A stretch of 60,191 bases of DNA, taken from assembly GCA_017464815.1 (NCBI GenBank), contig JAFTYI010000003.1:1-60191 (forward strand). The letters are read 5' to 3'. The notes beneath the pieces are model-generated. The model saw nothing but the letters and a program-made list of their open reading frames with translations, was not told where the DNA came from and made no database searches. Below are positions 19,128 to 26,755 of the stretch, one piece after another. This DNA comes from Bacteroidaceae bacterium. GTDB lineage: Bacteria; Bacteroidota; Bacteroidia; Bacteroidales; Bacteroidaceae. A program made the translations under genes and the position numbers. How positions within the stretch are numbered: position 1 is the first letter of the stretch; each line of letters begins with the position of its first letter.

Positions 19128-20054
19128 GTGGCTTCCCTCAAAGAAATAAAGACCCGCATCGGTTCCGTCAAGAACACGCTGAAGATTACCTCCTCCATGA
19201 AGCTGGTAGCCTCGGCCAAGCTCCATCGTGCCCAATCGGCCATCGAGAGCCTGCTGCCCTATAGCCAACGGCTCGAAGAGATACTCAAGCGGGTGACCGA
19301 CAACCTCCAAGGCCCCATCCCCAACCTTCCCCTGAGCAGGGAAAGCACGACTCGCACGGGCAACGACTCCACGAAACGAATTGCCCTCGTTGCCATCAGC
19401 AGCAGCACCAGCCTCTGTGGCGGGTTCAACAACAACCTCATCCGCTTTGCCCACCAAGTCATCCGTGAATACAAGGAGCAGGGAGTCGGCCTCCACCTCA
19501 TTCCCATCGGTCGCAAGGTGGCCCAATCCCTTGACACAATCGAGGGCACACAGGCGGACAACCACTTCGTCACCATCGGTGAAAAGCCCACCTATGCCGA
19601 AGCCGCAGCCCTGGCCACCCACCTGACCGACCTCTACCTCACAGGCGAAGTCGACCGCGTGGAAATCCTCTACACCCACTACAAGAACATGGCCGTGCAA
19701 ACCCTCACGCGCAAACAGTACCTGCCCGTCGTAGAGAACCACCCCCAAGACAATCACCACGCCCCATCCACCCCCCTTCACAAGGATGCGTGGGGTGGGG
19801 AGGCATCATGCATCCTCGAGCCATCGGCCTCCCAGCTCTTGGCCGACCTCTTGCCTCAGGCACAAGCCATGCGCTTCTATGCCATCCTGCTCGACTCCTC
19901 GGCAGCCGAACATGCCGCCCGCACCTTTGCCATGCAAACGGCCACCGACAACGGCGAAGCCCTCCTCCACGAACTCAACCTCCAGTACAACAAGGTGCGC
20001 CAACAAGCCATCACCAACGAACTGCTCGACATCGTAGGCGGGCAGATGCGGTGA
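19128..20054 (+). CDS. atpG: F1Fo ATP synthase subunit gamma
   Basis: The protein has 308 residues and starts with GTG just after the ATAATTCATAATTAA leader element. The N-terminal helix (SLKEIKTRIGSVKNTLKIT) and C-terminal helix (ELDIVGG-type, here ELLDIVGGQM) form the rotor shaft. Residues about 205-227 are a His/Pro/Gly-rich segment encoded by GC-rich, partly self-complementary DNA (19757-19803), just before the ILEPSASQ strand; this is a variable region, so it may be a recent insertion. Last gene of the operon. Confidence 0.96.
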   Translation: MASLKEIKTRIGSVKNTLKITSSMKLVASAKLHRAQSAIESLLPYSQRLEEILKRVTDNLQGPIPNLPLSRESTTRTGNDSTKRIALVAISSSTSLCGGFNNNLIRFAHQVIREYKEQGVGLHLIPIGRKVAQSLDTIEGTQADNHFVTIGEKPTYAEAAALATHLTDLYLTGEVDRVEILYTHYKNMAVQTLTRKQYLPVVENHPQDNHHAPSTPLHKDAWGGEASCILEPSASQLLADLLPQAQAMRFYAILLDSSAAEHAARTFAMQTATDNGEALLHELNLQYNKVRQQAITNELLDIVGGQMR

Positions 20055-20062
20055 GAGAGAAA

Positions 20063-20206
20063 AGGTGTAGGGTTTAAGGTTTAAGGTGTAGGGTGTAGGG
20101 ATTAGGGTTTAAGGTTTAAGGTGTAGGGTGTAGGGTGTAGGGATTAGGGTTTAAGGTTTAAGGTTTAAGGTGTAGGGTTTAGGGTTTAGAGTTAAGAGTT
20201 TTAGGG
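20063..20206. repeat. Heptamer repeat array after atpG
   Basis: About twenty tandem 7-mers alternate between TTTAAGG, TGTAGGG and TTTAGGG or ATTAGGG. The strand bias (G-rich on plus) is complete. It resembles telomere-type heptamers in form, but it is internal to the chromosome and lies directly after the atp operon. Confidence 0.85.
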
Positions 20207-20259
20207 GTATTGCCATAGATTTGCAGAGTGATTGATAACAACATGAAAAGTTGGGCGAA

Positions 20260-20364
20260 ATGAGCAAGATATCCATCCGATTTTATAACGACCACGAGGT
20301 GCGTGCCACCCACTTCCTTGATTGGTTGACATACTCCGTATTCTTATTACTACGAAGAAACTGA
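20260..20364 (+). pseudogene. Remnant of a BRO/Fic-type protein, internal deletion
   Basis: A 34-codon frame reads MSKISIRFYNDHEVRA, the N-terminus of a Bacteroidota family (BRO-like domain, often fused to Fic), and continues as THFLDWLTYSV, which I recognise as a segment from much further into such proteins. The two parts are joined in frame with the sequence between them missing, then the frame stops. I read this as a deletion scar, from family memory rather than a search. Confidence 0.5.
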
Positions 20365-20393
20365 CAACGCATAACGCCCCCCTATGCCCGACC

Positions 20394-20507
20394 GACTGAC
20401 ACCCGAACAACGCCGGCGATGCATGAAGAGCATCCGAAGCCGCAATAGGGTAAATTGGCAACATGAAAGGTGCGCATTGCAGGGAAAACACATTTAATTT
20501 GTCCATT
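20394..20507 (+). pseudogene. Remnant of a Vsr-type very short patch repair endonuclease
   Basis: A 37-codon frame begins MPDRLTPEQRRRCMKSIRSR, which matches the N-terminus of Vsr endonucleases (DxLTPEQRxxCMxxIxxK). The similarity ends after about 22 residues and the frame stops at 20507. None of the catalytic parts remain and no cytosine methyltransferase is nearby. Confidence 0.6.
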
Positions 20508-20555
20508 TCATGGCAAAATATCATTCATAAACTTGTGTATATCAAACAGAAGATG

Positions 20556-20605
20556 TACTTTTGTGCAGATTTGGAATCAGACTCCAAATCTGCACGTTTT
20601 TTATA
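20556..20605 (+). promoter_or_regulatory. -7 box overlapping a hairpin with T-tract, before the DUF4143 ATPase gene
   Basis: TACTTTTG at 20556-20563 fits a -7 box. Starting at its last base, GTGCAGATTTGGA (20563-20575) pairs perfectly with 20583-20595 and is followed by GTTTTTTA. This is the shape of a terminator placed 19 bp before the start codon. If transcription began at the -7 box, part of the 5' arm would be lost; transcripts from further upstream would be stopped here. Confidence 0.5.
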
Positions 20606-20613
20606 CTGCAAGA

Positions 20614-21765
20614 ATGATTACTAGAAAAATAGAGCAAACAGTTAGGGAATTGACACCCTACTTCAAGGTGATAACCATCACGGGTCCCCGGCAATCGGGG
20701 AAGACAACATTGTGCAAACAGGTGTTTCCCGATTACGCATACGTCAATCTGGAAGATATAGCAGTGCGCGAACAAGCGGCGGCCGACCCTAAAGCCTTCT
20801 TGTCGGCCTACACCCAAGGTGTCATCATTGACGAGGCGCAAAACTATCCCGAACTGTTTTCCTATATACAGGTCATCTCTGATGCGAATCCCGACCGTCG
20901 CTACGTCATCACCGGCAGCAGCAACTTCAGCTTGTTGGAAAGCATCAGCCAGTCATTGGCCGGACGGGCGGCTGTACTCACCTTGTTGCCACTTTCGCTG
21001 CAAGAGTTGGACGGGCTTGTCACCACAGATGTCACTACCGACACCTTGTTGCTCAAAGGCTGTTATCCGGCCGTATGGGCAGGCATACAACCCCATCACT
21101 TGCTCTATCCCAACTATTACACCACGTATGTAGAGCGCGATGTGCGGCGCATTGTCAATGTCACCAATCTGCGCGATTTCCAAACCTTCATCCGTTTGGC
21201 AGCCGGACGTGTGGGCACAGAATTCAATGCATCAGCACTCTCCAATGCCGTGGGAGTCAGTGTCAAGACCATCCAATCATGGCTCTCCATCCTCACAGCC
21301 TCTTACATCACCTTCACCCTTTCACCCTTCTATGAGAACATCGGCAAACGCCTCATCAAAGCCCCCAAGCTCTATTTCCTCGACACAGGACTGCTCTGCT
21401 ATCTGCTGGGCATCGAAACCGAACAACAATTGGCCACACACCCCCTCAGAGGATGTATCTTTGAAAACTACGTGGTGGTCGAGGCATACAAGCAATTGGT
21501 CAATCAGGGCAAAGAGCCGAACCTCTATTTCTATCGCGACAGCTCCCAACACGAGGTGGATTTGCTTCGCAAAAGAAGTTTTCAATACGAAGCTTACGAA
21601 ATAAAATCCTCGCAAACCTTCACACGCGACTTTCTCAGTAGCCTACACTATCTGGGAAAACTCTTGGGCGACCGCCTCATCAAGTCCGCCGTCATCTATG
21701 CGGGCGAAGAACAAACAGCCTCCTCATTCGACGGAATTGTCAATTATCGGCAATTTAAGATATGA
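20614..21765 (+). CDS. AAA-family ATPase with C-terminal DUF4143
   Basis: The protein has 383 residues. Walker A is TGPRQSGKTTLCK (about 23-35) and Walker B VIIDEAQNYPEL; a sensor-like VITGSSNFSLL follows. The C-terminal half has the DUF4143 features: GVSVKTIQSWLSIL (winged-helix-like), FLDTGLLCYLLG, GCIFENYVVVEAY and a PD-(D/E)XK-like tail EVDLLRK...YEIKSSQTF. Proteins of this type are common in Bacteroidota; their role is not established. The start at 20614 follows the hairpin at 20563-20595. The stop overlaps a short frame by ATGA. Confidence 0.88.
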   Translation: MITRKIEQTVRELTPYFKVITITGPRQSGKTTLCKQVFPDYAYVNLEDIAVREQAAADPKAFLSAYTQGVIIDEAQNYPELFSYIQVISDANPDRRYVITGSSNFSLLESISQSLAGRAAVLTLLPLSLQELDGLVTTDVTTDTLLLKGCYPAVWAGIQPHHLLYPNYYTTYVERDVRRIVNVTNLRDFQTFIRLAAGRVGTEFNASALSNAVGVSVKTIQSWLSILTASYITFTLSPFYENIGKRLIKAPKLYFLDTGLLCYLLGIETEQQLATHPLRGCIFENYVVVEAYKQLVNQGKEPNLYFYRDSSQHEVDLLRKRSFQYEAYEIKSSQTFTRDFLSSLHYLGKLLGDRLIKSAVIYAGEEQTASSFDGIVNYRQFKI

Positions 21766-21914
21766 AACCCTCCCGTCGCAACCTCACCCTGAAGGGCCTC
21801 GAACGCACCCTCAACCAAATCTGCCTGAAGAGCTACGCTGTTCACAAGGTGAAGCCATACGCTCCCATTGAAGAAGAGACCGGCATGATGATGGCTGCCG
21901 ATGGGGGAGAGTGA
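21762..21914 (+). CDS. Short open frame of unknown function, possible remnant
   Basis: The 50-codon frame overlaps the stop of the ATPase gene by ATGA, which suggests translational coupling or fusion remains. The protein is basic at the start (KPSRRNLTLKGLERTL) and acidic at the end. I recognise no family. It may be the N-terminal piece of a lost gene. Confidence 0.3.
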   Translation: MKPSRRNLTLKGLERTLNQICLKSYAVHKVKPYAPIEEETGMMMAADGGE

Positions 21915-21915
21915 A

Positions 21916-21939
21916 CATTTTGCTGACGTCAGCAAAATG
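21916..21939. repeat. Perfect 24-bp palindrome
   Basis: The bases from 21916 to 21939 equal their own reverse complement (CATTTTGCTGAC and complement), with no loop. It begins just after the stop of the short frame at 21914. No T-tract follows. It could be an operator-like site or a cruciform-forming end of an old element. Confidence 0.7.
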
Positions 21940-22193
21940 ACAGGTGGGAAGATTCCTTTCTTATAACATCTCTATACTTTATGTCAGCAATAACGCATAT
22001 TAAGCTATCATAATGTCATTCAGAGAACTTTATTTTCCGCATATTTAATTGTATAAATATGCAGCTCAACTCTCAAGGGCCGTCCAATCTTGTATATTTA
22101 TACAGAAATCAAGGTTTAAGAACATACTTTCCAGATATAAAAAGAGCCAACAGAACGTCTTTTTGGACAAATAGCCCTTAACCTCCATCCAGC

Positions 22194-22280
22194 ATCTCTT
22201 AAGAGTTGTGAATTATCTCTTAAGACCTTTCGGATTATCTCTTAAGAGCTTTCGGATTATCTCTTAAGAGCTATTCAATA
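22194..22280. repeat. 22-bp-period palindrome array F (4 units)
   Basis: ATCTCTTAAGAG-type palindromes begin at 22194, 22215, 22237 and 22259, intervals 21, 22 and 22 bp. The core CTCTTAAGAG is a perfect 10-bp palindrome in three units. Between them is GCTTTCGGATT or a variant. Confidence 0.8.
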
Positions 22281-22538
22281 ACTCTTCAGTCCCTCCAAAA
22301 AAATCTTCCCCTCCATAAGTCAAATGACGTATTTCCTCTTAAAATCCCCTTCATCCCCATTTTTTAGACTCAAATTCACGAACAAGAAAAATAGACCTAT
22401 CCTAATGATTATCTGACTAATATACAAAAATTAGTCCTATTTCCTTGGCATAAAACCAAGCAGTTCGTTCCCTGTGCGCAAATACACAATTCTCGCAAAA
22501 CGAATATACAGTTTTGACAAAATGTAAAGTCTTTGTAG

Positions 22539-22863
22539 GATTGCAATGAGATAACGCGCGTGGCCGTCCGCTTTGCCGACGAGGATGTGTGGCTCACACA
22601 GATTCAGTTGGCAGATATTTATGATACGACGCAACAGAACAAGCCTTGCATATTAAAACATCTATACGGATGGCGAGTTGGACGAATATCGAACTTATAA
22701 GAATTTCTTATTAGTTCGCCAAAAGGGCAACCATCAGGTACAACGGAGCATTGTGCATTACAACCTCGACGTCATCATCTCCGTATGCTATCGCGTGAAG
22801 AGCCAGTGCGGTAGCCTGGTACAATTGCTGCTGATGGGGAAGATGAATGAGGAATTTCTCTAA
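22539..22863 (+). pseudogene. rhuM-like virulence/Fic-associated gene, frameshifted
   Basis: One frame from 22539 encodes VRFADEDVWLTQIQLADIYD and TTQQN, the N-terminus of RhuM-family proteins. It loses similarity after about 35 codons. The family sequence resumes in another frame at about 22663: DGELDEYRTYKNFLLVRQKG, then HYNLDVIISVCYRVKSQ, and ends at 22863 with unrelated residues. There is no start codon, at least one frameshift and a missing C-terminus, so it is a pseudogene. Confidence 0.8.
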
Positions 22864-22926
22864 AACATTCGCTTTTTACAATGAATTGTTTTACCTTTGC
22901 AAAGTGAACCGAATCTATTCAATATC

Positions 22927-23703
22927 ATGGCCGAAAGAAACGACTGGACAATAGAGCAAATTACCGTTGCACTTTATGAATATTGCAGAAATCCATTTGG
23001 ACAATTCAATGCAAGCAAACAATTCGTAAAGGACTTAGGTGAACTGATTGGACGTTCACCAGCAGCTGTTGTGCGTAAAGTCGGCAACTTGGCCAGTTTT
23101 GATCCACAAATGAAAGCAAGGGGTGTCAATGGACTTAGCCATACATCAAAACTTGATGAAATAGTATGGAATAAGTACTTTGGCCATTGGGATCAATTGG
23201 CTTATGATGCGGAAATACTGATTGCAAAATATAAGAAACTTCATTTTGAGGAATCTTTAACAATAGACTTGAATAATCTTCCTGAGGGTACAGAAAGAAC
23301 CTACGAAATAAAGAAACGTATTAACCAAAGTTTTTTTAGGGATACGGTATTGTCGTCGTACGAACAGAGATGTTGCATCACAGGACTTAGCAATCCCACA
23401 TTGTTGAACGCTTGTCATATTGTAGATTGGAGCAAGGATTCTACAAACAGAACCAACCCTCAAAACGGATTATGCCTGAATGTACTTCTTCATAAGGCAT
23501 ACGATGAAGACCTGATAGGTATTTCACCCGATTACGACATCGTTGTTTCCGATAGATTCTTCGGCACAAAGATACAAAGCATTGACGAAGAATTAAGGAA
23601 ATACATGGTAGGATTAAACAATAAGAAAATAATGTTGCCCAAAAGATTCTATCCTGATAGGGACTTACTGGCGGTTCATTATGAGAGGTTTTGCAAAAGG
23701 TAA
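22927..23703 (+). CDS. HNH endonuclease domain protein
   Basis: The protein has 258 residues. The N-terminal part (about 1-90) is a helical region ending in a GRSPAAVVRKVGNLASFD segment. The C-terminal part is an HNH_2-type nuclease: CCITGLSNPTLLNACHI, then DWSKD and NPQNGLCLNVLLHKAYDEDL, giving the His and Asn ligands. Such proteins are annotated as putative restriction endonucleases; a defence role is inferred. The start at 22927 follows a TACCTTTG -7 box at 22892-22899. The gene and the two after it are A/T-rich and use A/T-ending codons, unlike the surrounding core genes, which suggests transfer. Confidence 0.8.
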   Translation: MAERNDWTIEQITVALYEYCRNPFGQFNASKQFVKDLGELIGRSPAAVVRKVGNLASFDPQMKARGVNGLSHTSKLDEIVWNKYFGHWDQLAYDAEILIAKYKKLHFEESLTIDLNNLPEGTERTYEIKKRINQSFFRDTVLSSYEQRCCITGLSNPTLLNACHIVDWSKDSTNRTNPQNGLCLNVLLHKAYDEDLIGISPDYDIVVSDRFFGTKIQSIDEELRKYMVGLNNKKIMLPKRFYPDRDLLAVHYERFCKR

Positions 23704-23732
23704 ATAGAACAGATTAATAGATACGTTGAATT

Positions 23733-24182
23733 ATGAAGAAAGAGGAATTAACTTTGTTGTTTTTCGTAATATTTTGTTTCCATACATTTGCGCAGAAATC
23801 AGACACTTTGCGAGCGAAAGAATCATTAAGCCAAACGGATAGCGTCTATATAGAATATATGGAAAGTTTTGTATCTCAGTTAAAATCACCTAGATATAAA
23901 CTATATCCAACAACTAATATGTGGACTTTCTTAAAGCTAAATACGGCAACAGGACAAATCTGGCAAGTTCAATATAGTATGGATGATAATAAAAGATTTG
24001 AATATGTACTTGATACAAAATGGCGTTTGAGTGAATGGGATGAATATATATGCGGGAGATTCGAGTTATATCCTACTCAAAATCGAAATACGTTTATACT
24101 TCTTGATAATATTAATGGTAGATGTTGGCAGGTTCAATGGAATATTGATGATGATTCTAGATTTGTATTACCTATAGATTAG
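23733..24182 (+). CDS. Secreted protein with two WQVQ repeats, unknown function
   Basis: The protein has 149 residues and a signal peptide ending in HTFAQ. Residues about 53-93 and 107-148 are two copies of one module with the pattern R-(Y/F)-(K/E)-LYPT-xN-xxTF-xLL/KL-x-xxNG/TG-xxWQVQ-(Y/W)-xxDD-xxRF. No named family comes to mind, though I believe similar paired modules occur in other Bacteroidales small secreted proteins. It is A/T-rich and lies 29 bp after the HNH gene. Confidence 0.7.
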   Translation: MKKEELTLLFFVIFCFHTFAQKSDTLRAKESLSQTDSVYIEYMESFVSQLKSPRYKLYPTTNMWTFLKLNTATGQIWQVQYSMDDNKRFEYVLDTKWRLSEWDEYICGRFELYPTQNRNTFILLDNINGRCWQVQWNIDDDSRFVLPID

Positions 24183-24208
24183 TTTGCGTAATAAAATTAT
24201 ACAAGTAT

Positions 24209-24556
24209 ATGAAAGCATTCTTTTACACTTTGCTCATTTTGGTAATCATCAGCGCCACATGTGTGATGACTTGTCCTGAAAAGGAAGCACATACCGAAGC
24301 ATTAATGGAAGTATTAACCGATGTCATGGAAGAGAAAATGGGAGATGAGATGATAGAAAATGCACTAAATCTCACCATTTCGTCTATGGCAATAGAACTT
24401 GGAAAAATGATTATCAAAAACAATATGAAGGTGGATAATTACTTCCTCTTTAGTGTAGGAAAAGCAGGGGATAATGTCATTTCCGTGGGAGTGATGAACC
24501 ACGTATTCACTATATCGAAAGAGGAACTTCTGCAGAAGATAGAAGAACAAAAATGA
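24209..24556 (+). CDS. Small anchored protein, DUF4359-like
   Basis: The protein has 115 residues: an N-terminal hydrophobic segment (about 3-22), then CPEKEAHTEALMEVL, an acidic helical part and a C-terminal NYFLFSVGK...ISVGVMNHVFTI strand region, which resembles DUF4359. The cysteine is not in a clear lipobox. Function is unknown. Its end overlaps the mutT-like gene by ATGA. Confidence 0.6.
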   Translation: MKAFFYTLLILVIISATCVMTCPEKEAHTEALMEVLTDVMEEKMGDEMIENALNLTISSMAIELGKMIIKNNMKVDNYFLFSVGKAGDNVISVGVMNHVFTISKEELLQKIEEQK

Positions 24557-24978
24557 AACAAATCCAAGTCGTCGCCGCCATCATACATGATGAAGAAGGA
24601 AAGGTGCTTGCTACCCAACGGGGGTATGGTGAGTATGAGGGATGGTGGGAGTTTCCTGGTGGTAAGATGGAGCAGGGAGAGACACGCGAAGTGGCACTGG
24701 TGCGCGAAATATGGGAGGAACTCTGTGTGATGATTGTCCCCGAGGTGTGGCTGTGCACGGTGGAGCATGACTACCCGACGTTTCACCTGACGATGCATTG
24801 CGCCCTGTGCTACATTGCACAAGGCACGGTGCAACTGAGTGAACACCTTTCTGCACGATGGTTGAAGTTGGATGAACTGAACACCGTCCAATGGTTGCCT
24901 GCGGATGTACAAGTGGTGGAGAGATTGCGAACATGGGATGAGGTCTTGAAAGAAGGGAAAGAAAGTTCCAATCGGTGA
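24553..24978 (+). CDS. mutT: MutT-like Nudix hydrolase
   Basis: The protein has 141 residues. The Nudix box GGKMEQGETREVALVREIWEEL, cut here to its key positions G38, E43-equivalent, R-E-x-x-E-E, is complete apart from Cys where Gly is usual after the EEL. The N-terminus VVAAII...LATQRG and WWEFPGGK are typical of 8-oxo-dGTP diphosphatase (MutT). It would clean oxidised nucleotides. Substrate is inferred from similarity. It is translationally coupled to the preceding small gene. Confidence 0.85.
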   Translation: MKQIQVVAAIIHDEEGKVLATQRGYGEYEGWWEFPGGKMEQGETREVALVREIWEELCVMIVPEVWLCTVEHDYPTFHLTMHCALCYIAQGTVQLSEHLSARWLKLDELNTVQWLPADVQVVERLRTWDEVLKEGKESSNR

Positions 24979-25118
24979 CTGGATAATCTAAAATTGCTGC
25001 TATCCTTCAATGGGGTAAATTGAACTCATGAAGGATTTCTTGTCGGTTCGCTCAAAGGATAAGACTACTACCCAAAAGACTATCCAAAAGAGCAAAATTA
25101 CTATCCAAAAGAAATTCT

Positions 25119-26549
25119 TTACATCAACGGCGCAAGCAATCGGAAGAAGGACTCTTCGACCTTGCGCCAAGGGGAGCGGCGTGCCCAGCGTTGTGAGGAG
25201 ATGTGGGCGCATTGCTGCTCGTCGGTTTCGAAGATGTGACGAAGGCGAAGGGCGGTGGAGGGGTCGTACATAAAGGCGTTGACCTCGAAATTGTGCTCGA
25301 AGCTGCGGAAATCGATGTTGGTGGAGCCTACGGAGGAGACTTGGTCGTCGATGACGAGGGTCTTGGCATGGAGGAAGCCGGGGTGGTAGAAGAGGACTTT
25401 TACGCCGGCCTCCATCACCTCGCGCAAGTAGGAGCGCGAACACATCTGAACGACGCGGCTATCGCTCTTCCATGGGAGCATGATGCGCACGTCGACTCCT
25501 GAAAGGGCGGCCGTCTGCAGGGCGGTGAGTATTTGCTCGGTGGGCATGAAGTAGGGGGTCTGGATGTAGATGTAGTGGCGGGCATTGCTGATGGCGTGGA
25601 GATAGCCTTGCATGATTTCGCGCCAACGCCCGATGGGCTTGGAGGTGACGATTTGTATCTGCGAATCGCCTTGTGACAACTCTTGGAGGGGGAAGTAGGC
25701 GGGGTCGCTTATCTGTTCACCGGTGACGAAACACCAGTCCATGAGGAACACCGTCTGGAGGCCTTGCACGGCCATGCCGGTGATGCTGAGCGAGGTGTCG
25801 CGCCATGCTCCCCATGATACTCCGCGCAGGTAGCGGTCGGCAATGTTCATGCCTCCAATGAAGCCTACGCGTCCGTCGATGATGGCTATCTTGCGGTGGT
25901 TGCGATAGTTGACGCGCCGGCTGAAGATGGGGAAGTGTACCTTCAGGAAGGGGTGTACCTCGATGCCTGCTTGGCGCATGCGGTCGAAGAAGGTGGACTT
26001 GACTCGCCAACAGCCTACATCGTCGTACATCACGCGCACCTCGACTCCCTGACGTGCTTTGTCGATGAGGGCATCGCTGAGGAGACGGCCCAGTGCATCG
26101 TCTTCCCAGATGTAGTACTCCAGGTGGATGTGGTGACGGGCTTGGGAGATGGCGTATAGCAGGGCTTGTATCTTGTCGGCACCACGGGTGAAGATGTCCA
26201 CACGGTTGCCGCCGAAGGGCATCGAGCGGTTCATCCGTCGGAAGAGGGTTACCAGCGACTGGCACTCGTCGGGCAGGTCAGAGGGGGGCTTGCGCCAATA
26301 GCCGCGCAGGGGCTTGCGGGCAATGTGCTTGAAGTTGCGCTTGCTGATGAGCCGTTCCTTACGGACGCTTTGACCGAAGATGAGGTAGAACACCAGTCCG
26401 ATGACGGGCAAAAACGTGAGCACCATTATCCACGCAAGGGTCTTCACCGGATGGCGATTGTCGAGTATCACCACGGCCACGGTGCCCAGTGTCAATGTCA
26501 AGTAGATGATGTTGAGACTGATGCTTAACGGATTTGACCAATCGAACAT
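25119..26549 (-). CDS. cls: Cardiolipin synthase
   Basis: The protein has 476 residues from the start at 26549. Two N-terminal membrane helices are followed by FGQSVRKERLISKR and two phospholipase D motifs: HRKIAIIDGRVGFIGGMN and HAKTLVIDDQVSSVGSTN. It joins phospholipids to make cardiolipin in the inner membrane. A minus-strand TATTTTTG -7 box at 26590-26597 lies downstream of the alternative start at 26633, so 26549 is preferred. It is divergent from uvrA. Confidence 0.92.
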   Translation of the reverse strand: MFDWSNPLSISLNIIYLTLTLGTVAVVILDNRHPVKTLAWIMVLTFLPVIGLVFYLIFGQSVRKERLISKRNFKHIARKPLRGYWRKPPSDLPDECQSLVTLFRRMNRSMPFGGNRVDIFTRGADKIQALLYAISQARHHIHLEYYIWEDDALGRLLSDALIDKARQGVEVRVMYDDVGCWRVKSTFFDRMRQAGIEVHPFLKVHFPIFSRRVNYRNHRKIAIIDGRVGFIGGMNIADRYLRGVSWGAWRDTSLSITGMAVQGLQTVFLMDWCFVTGEQISDPAYFPLQELSQGDSQIQIVTSKPIGRWREIMQGYLHAISNARHYIYIQTPYFMPTEQILTALQTAALSGVDVRIMLPWKSDSRVVQMCSRSYLREVMEAGVKVLFYHPGFLHAKTLVIDDQVSSVGSTNIDFRSFEHNFEVNAFMYDPSTALRLRHIFETDEQQCAHISSQRWARRSPWRKVEESFFRLLAPLM

Positions 26550-26755
26550 AACAAGAGTGCTTAATTCGTAAACAAACGGATTGACCATGCAAAAATAACC
26601 CAAACTTGCATAGATTGCTTCAAACATTAACAAGAATTAAATATGTATTTCCATTCGGGTGGGGGATTTGTGGGAAAAAAGCAGTACTTTTGCAGGATGA
26701 TAACTCAATGGAGATAATTCCAAAGGAGTGTAGGAGTAGAAGAAAAGAAAGAACC

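Larger units (their letters stand above)
21915..22926. other. 1-kb interval with repeats and a broken gene
   Basis: It holds the 24-bp palindrome (21916-21939), an AT-rich inverted repeat at about 22034-22057 (GCATATTTA/TAAATATGC), 22-bp-period array F (22194-22280), a degraded rhuM (22539-22863) and a TACCTTTG -7 box at 22892-22899 for the HNH gene. Base composition is more AT-rich than the flanking housekeeping genes. Nothing else is recognisable. Confidence 0.65.
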
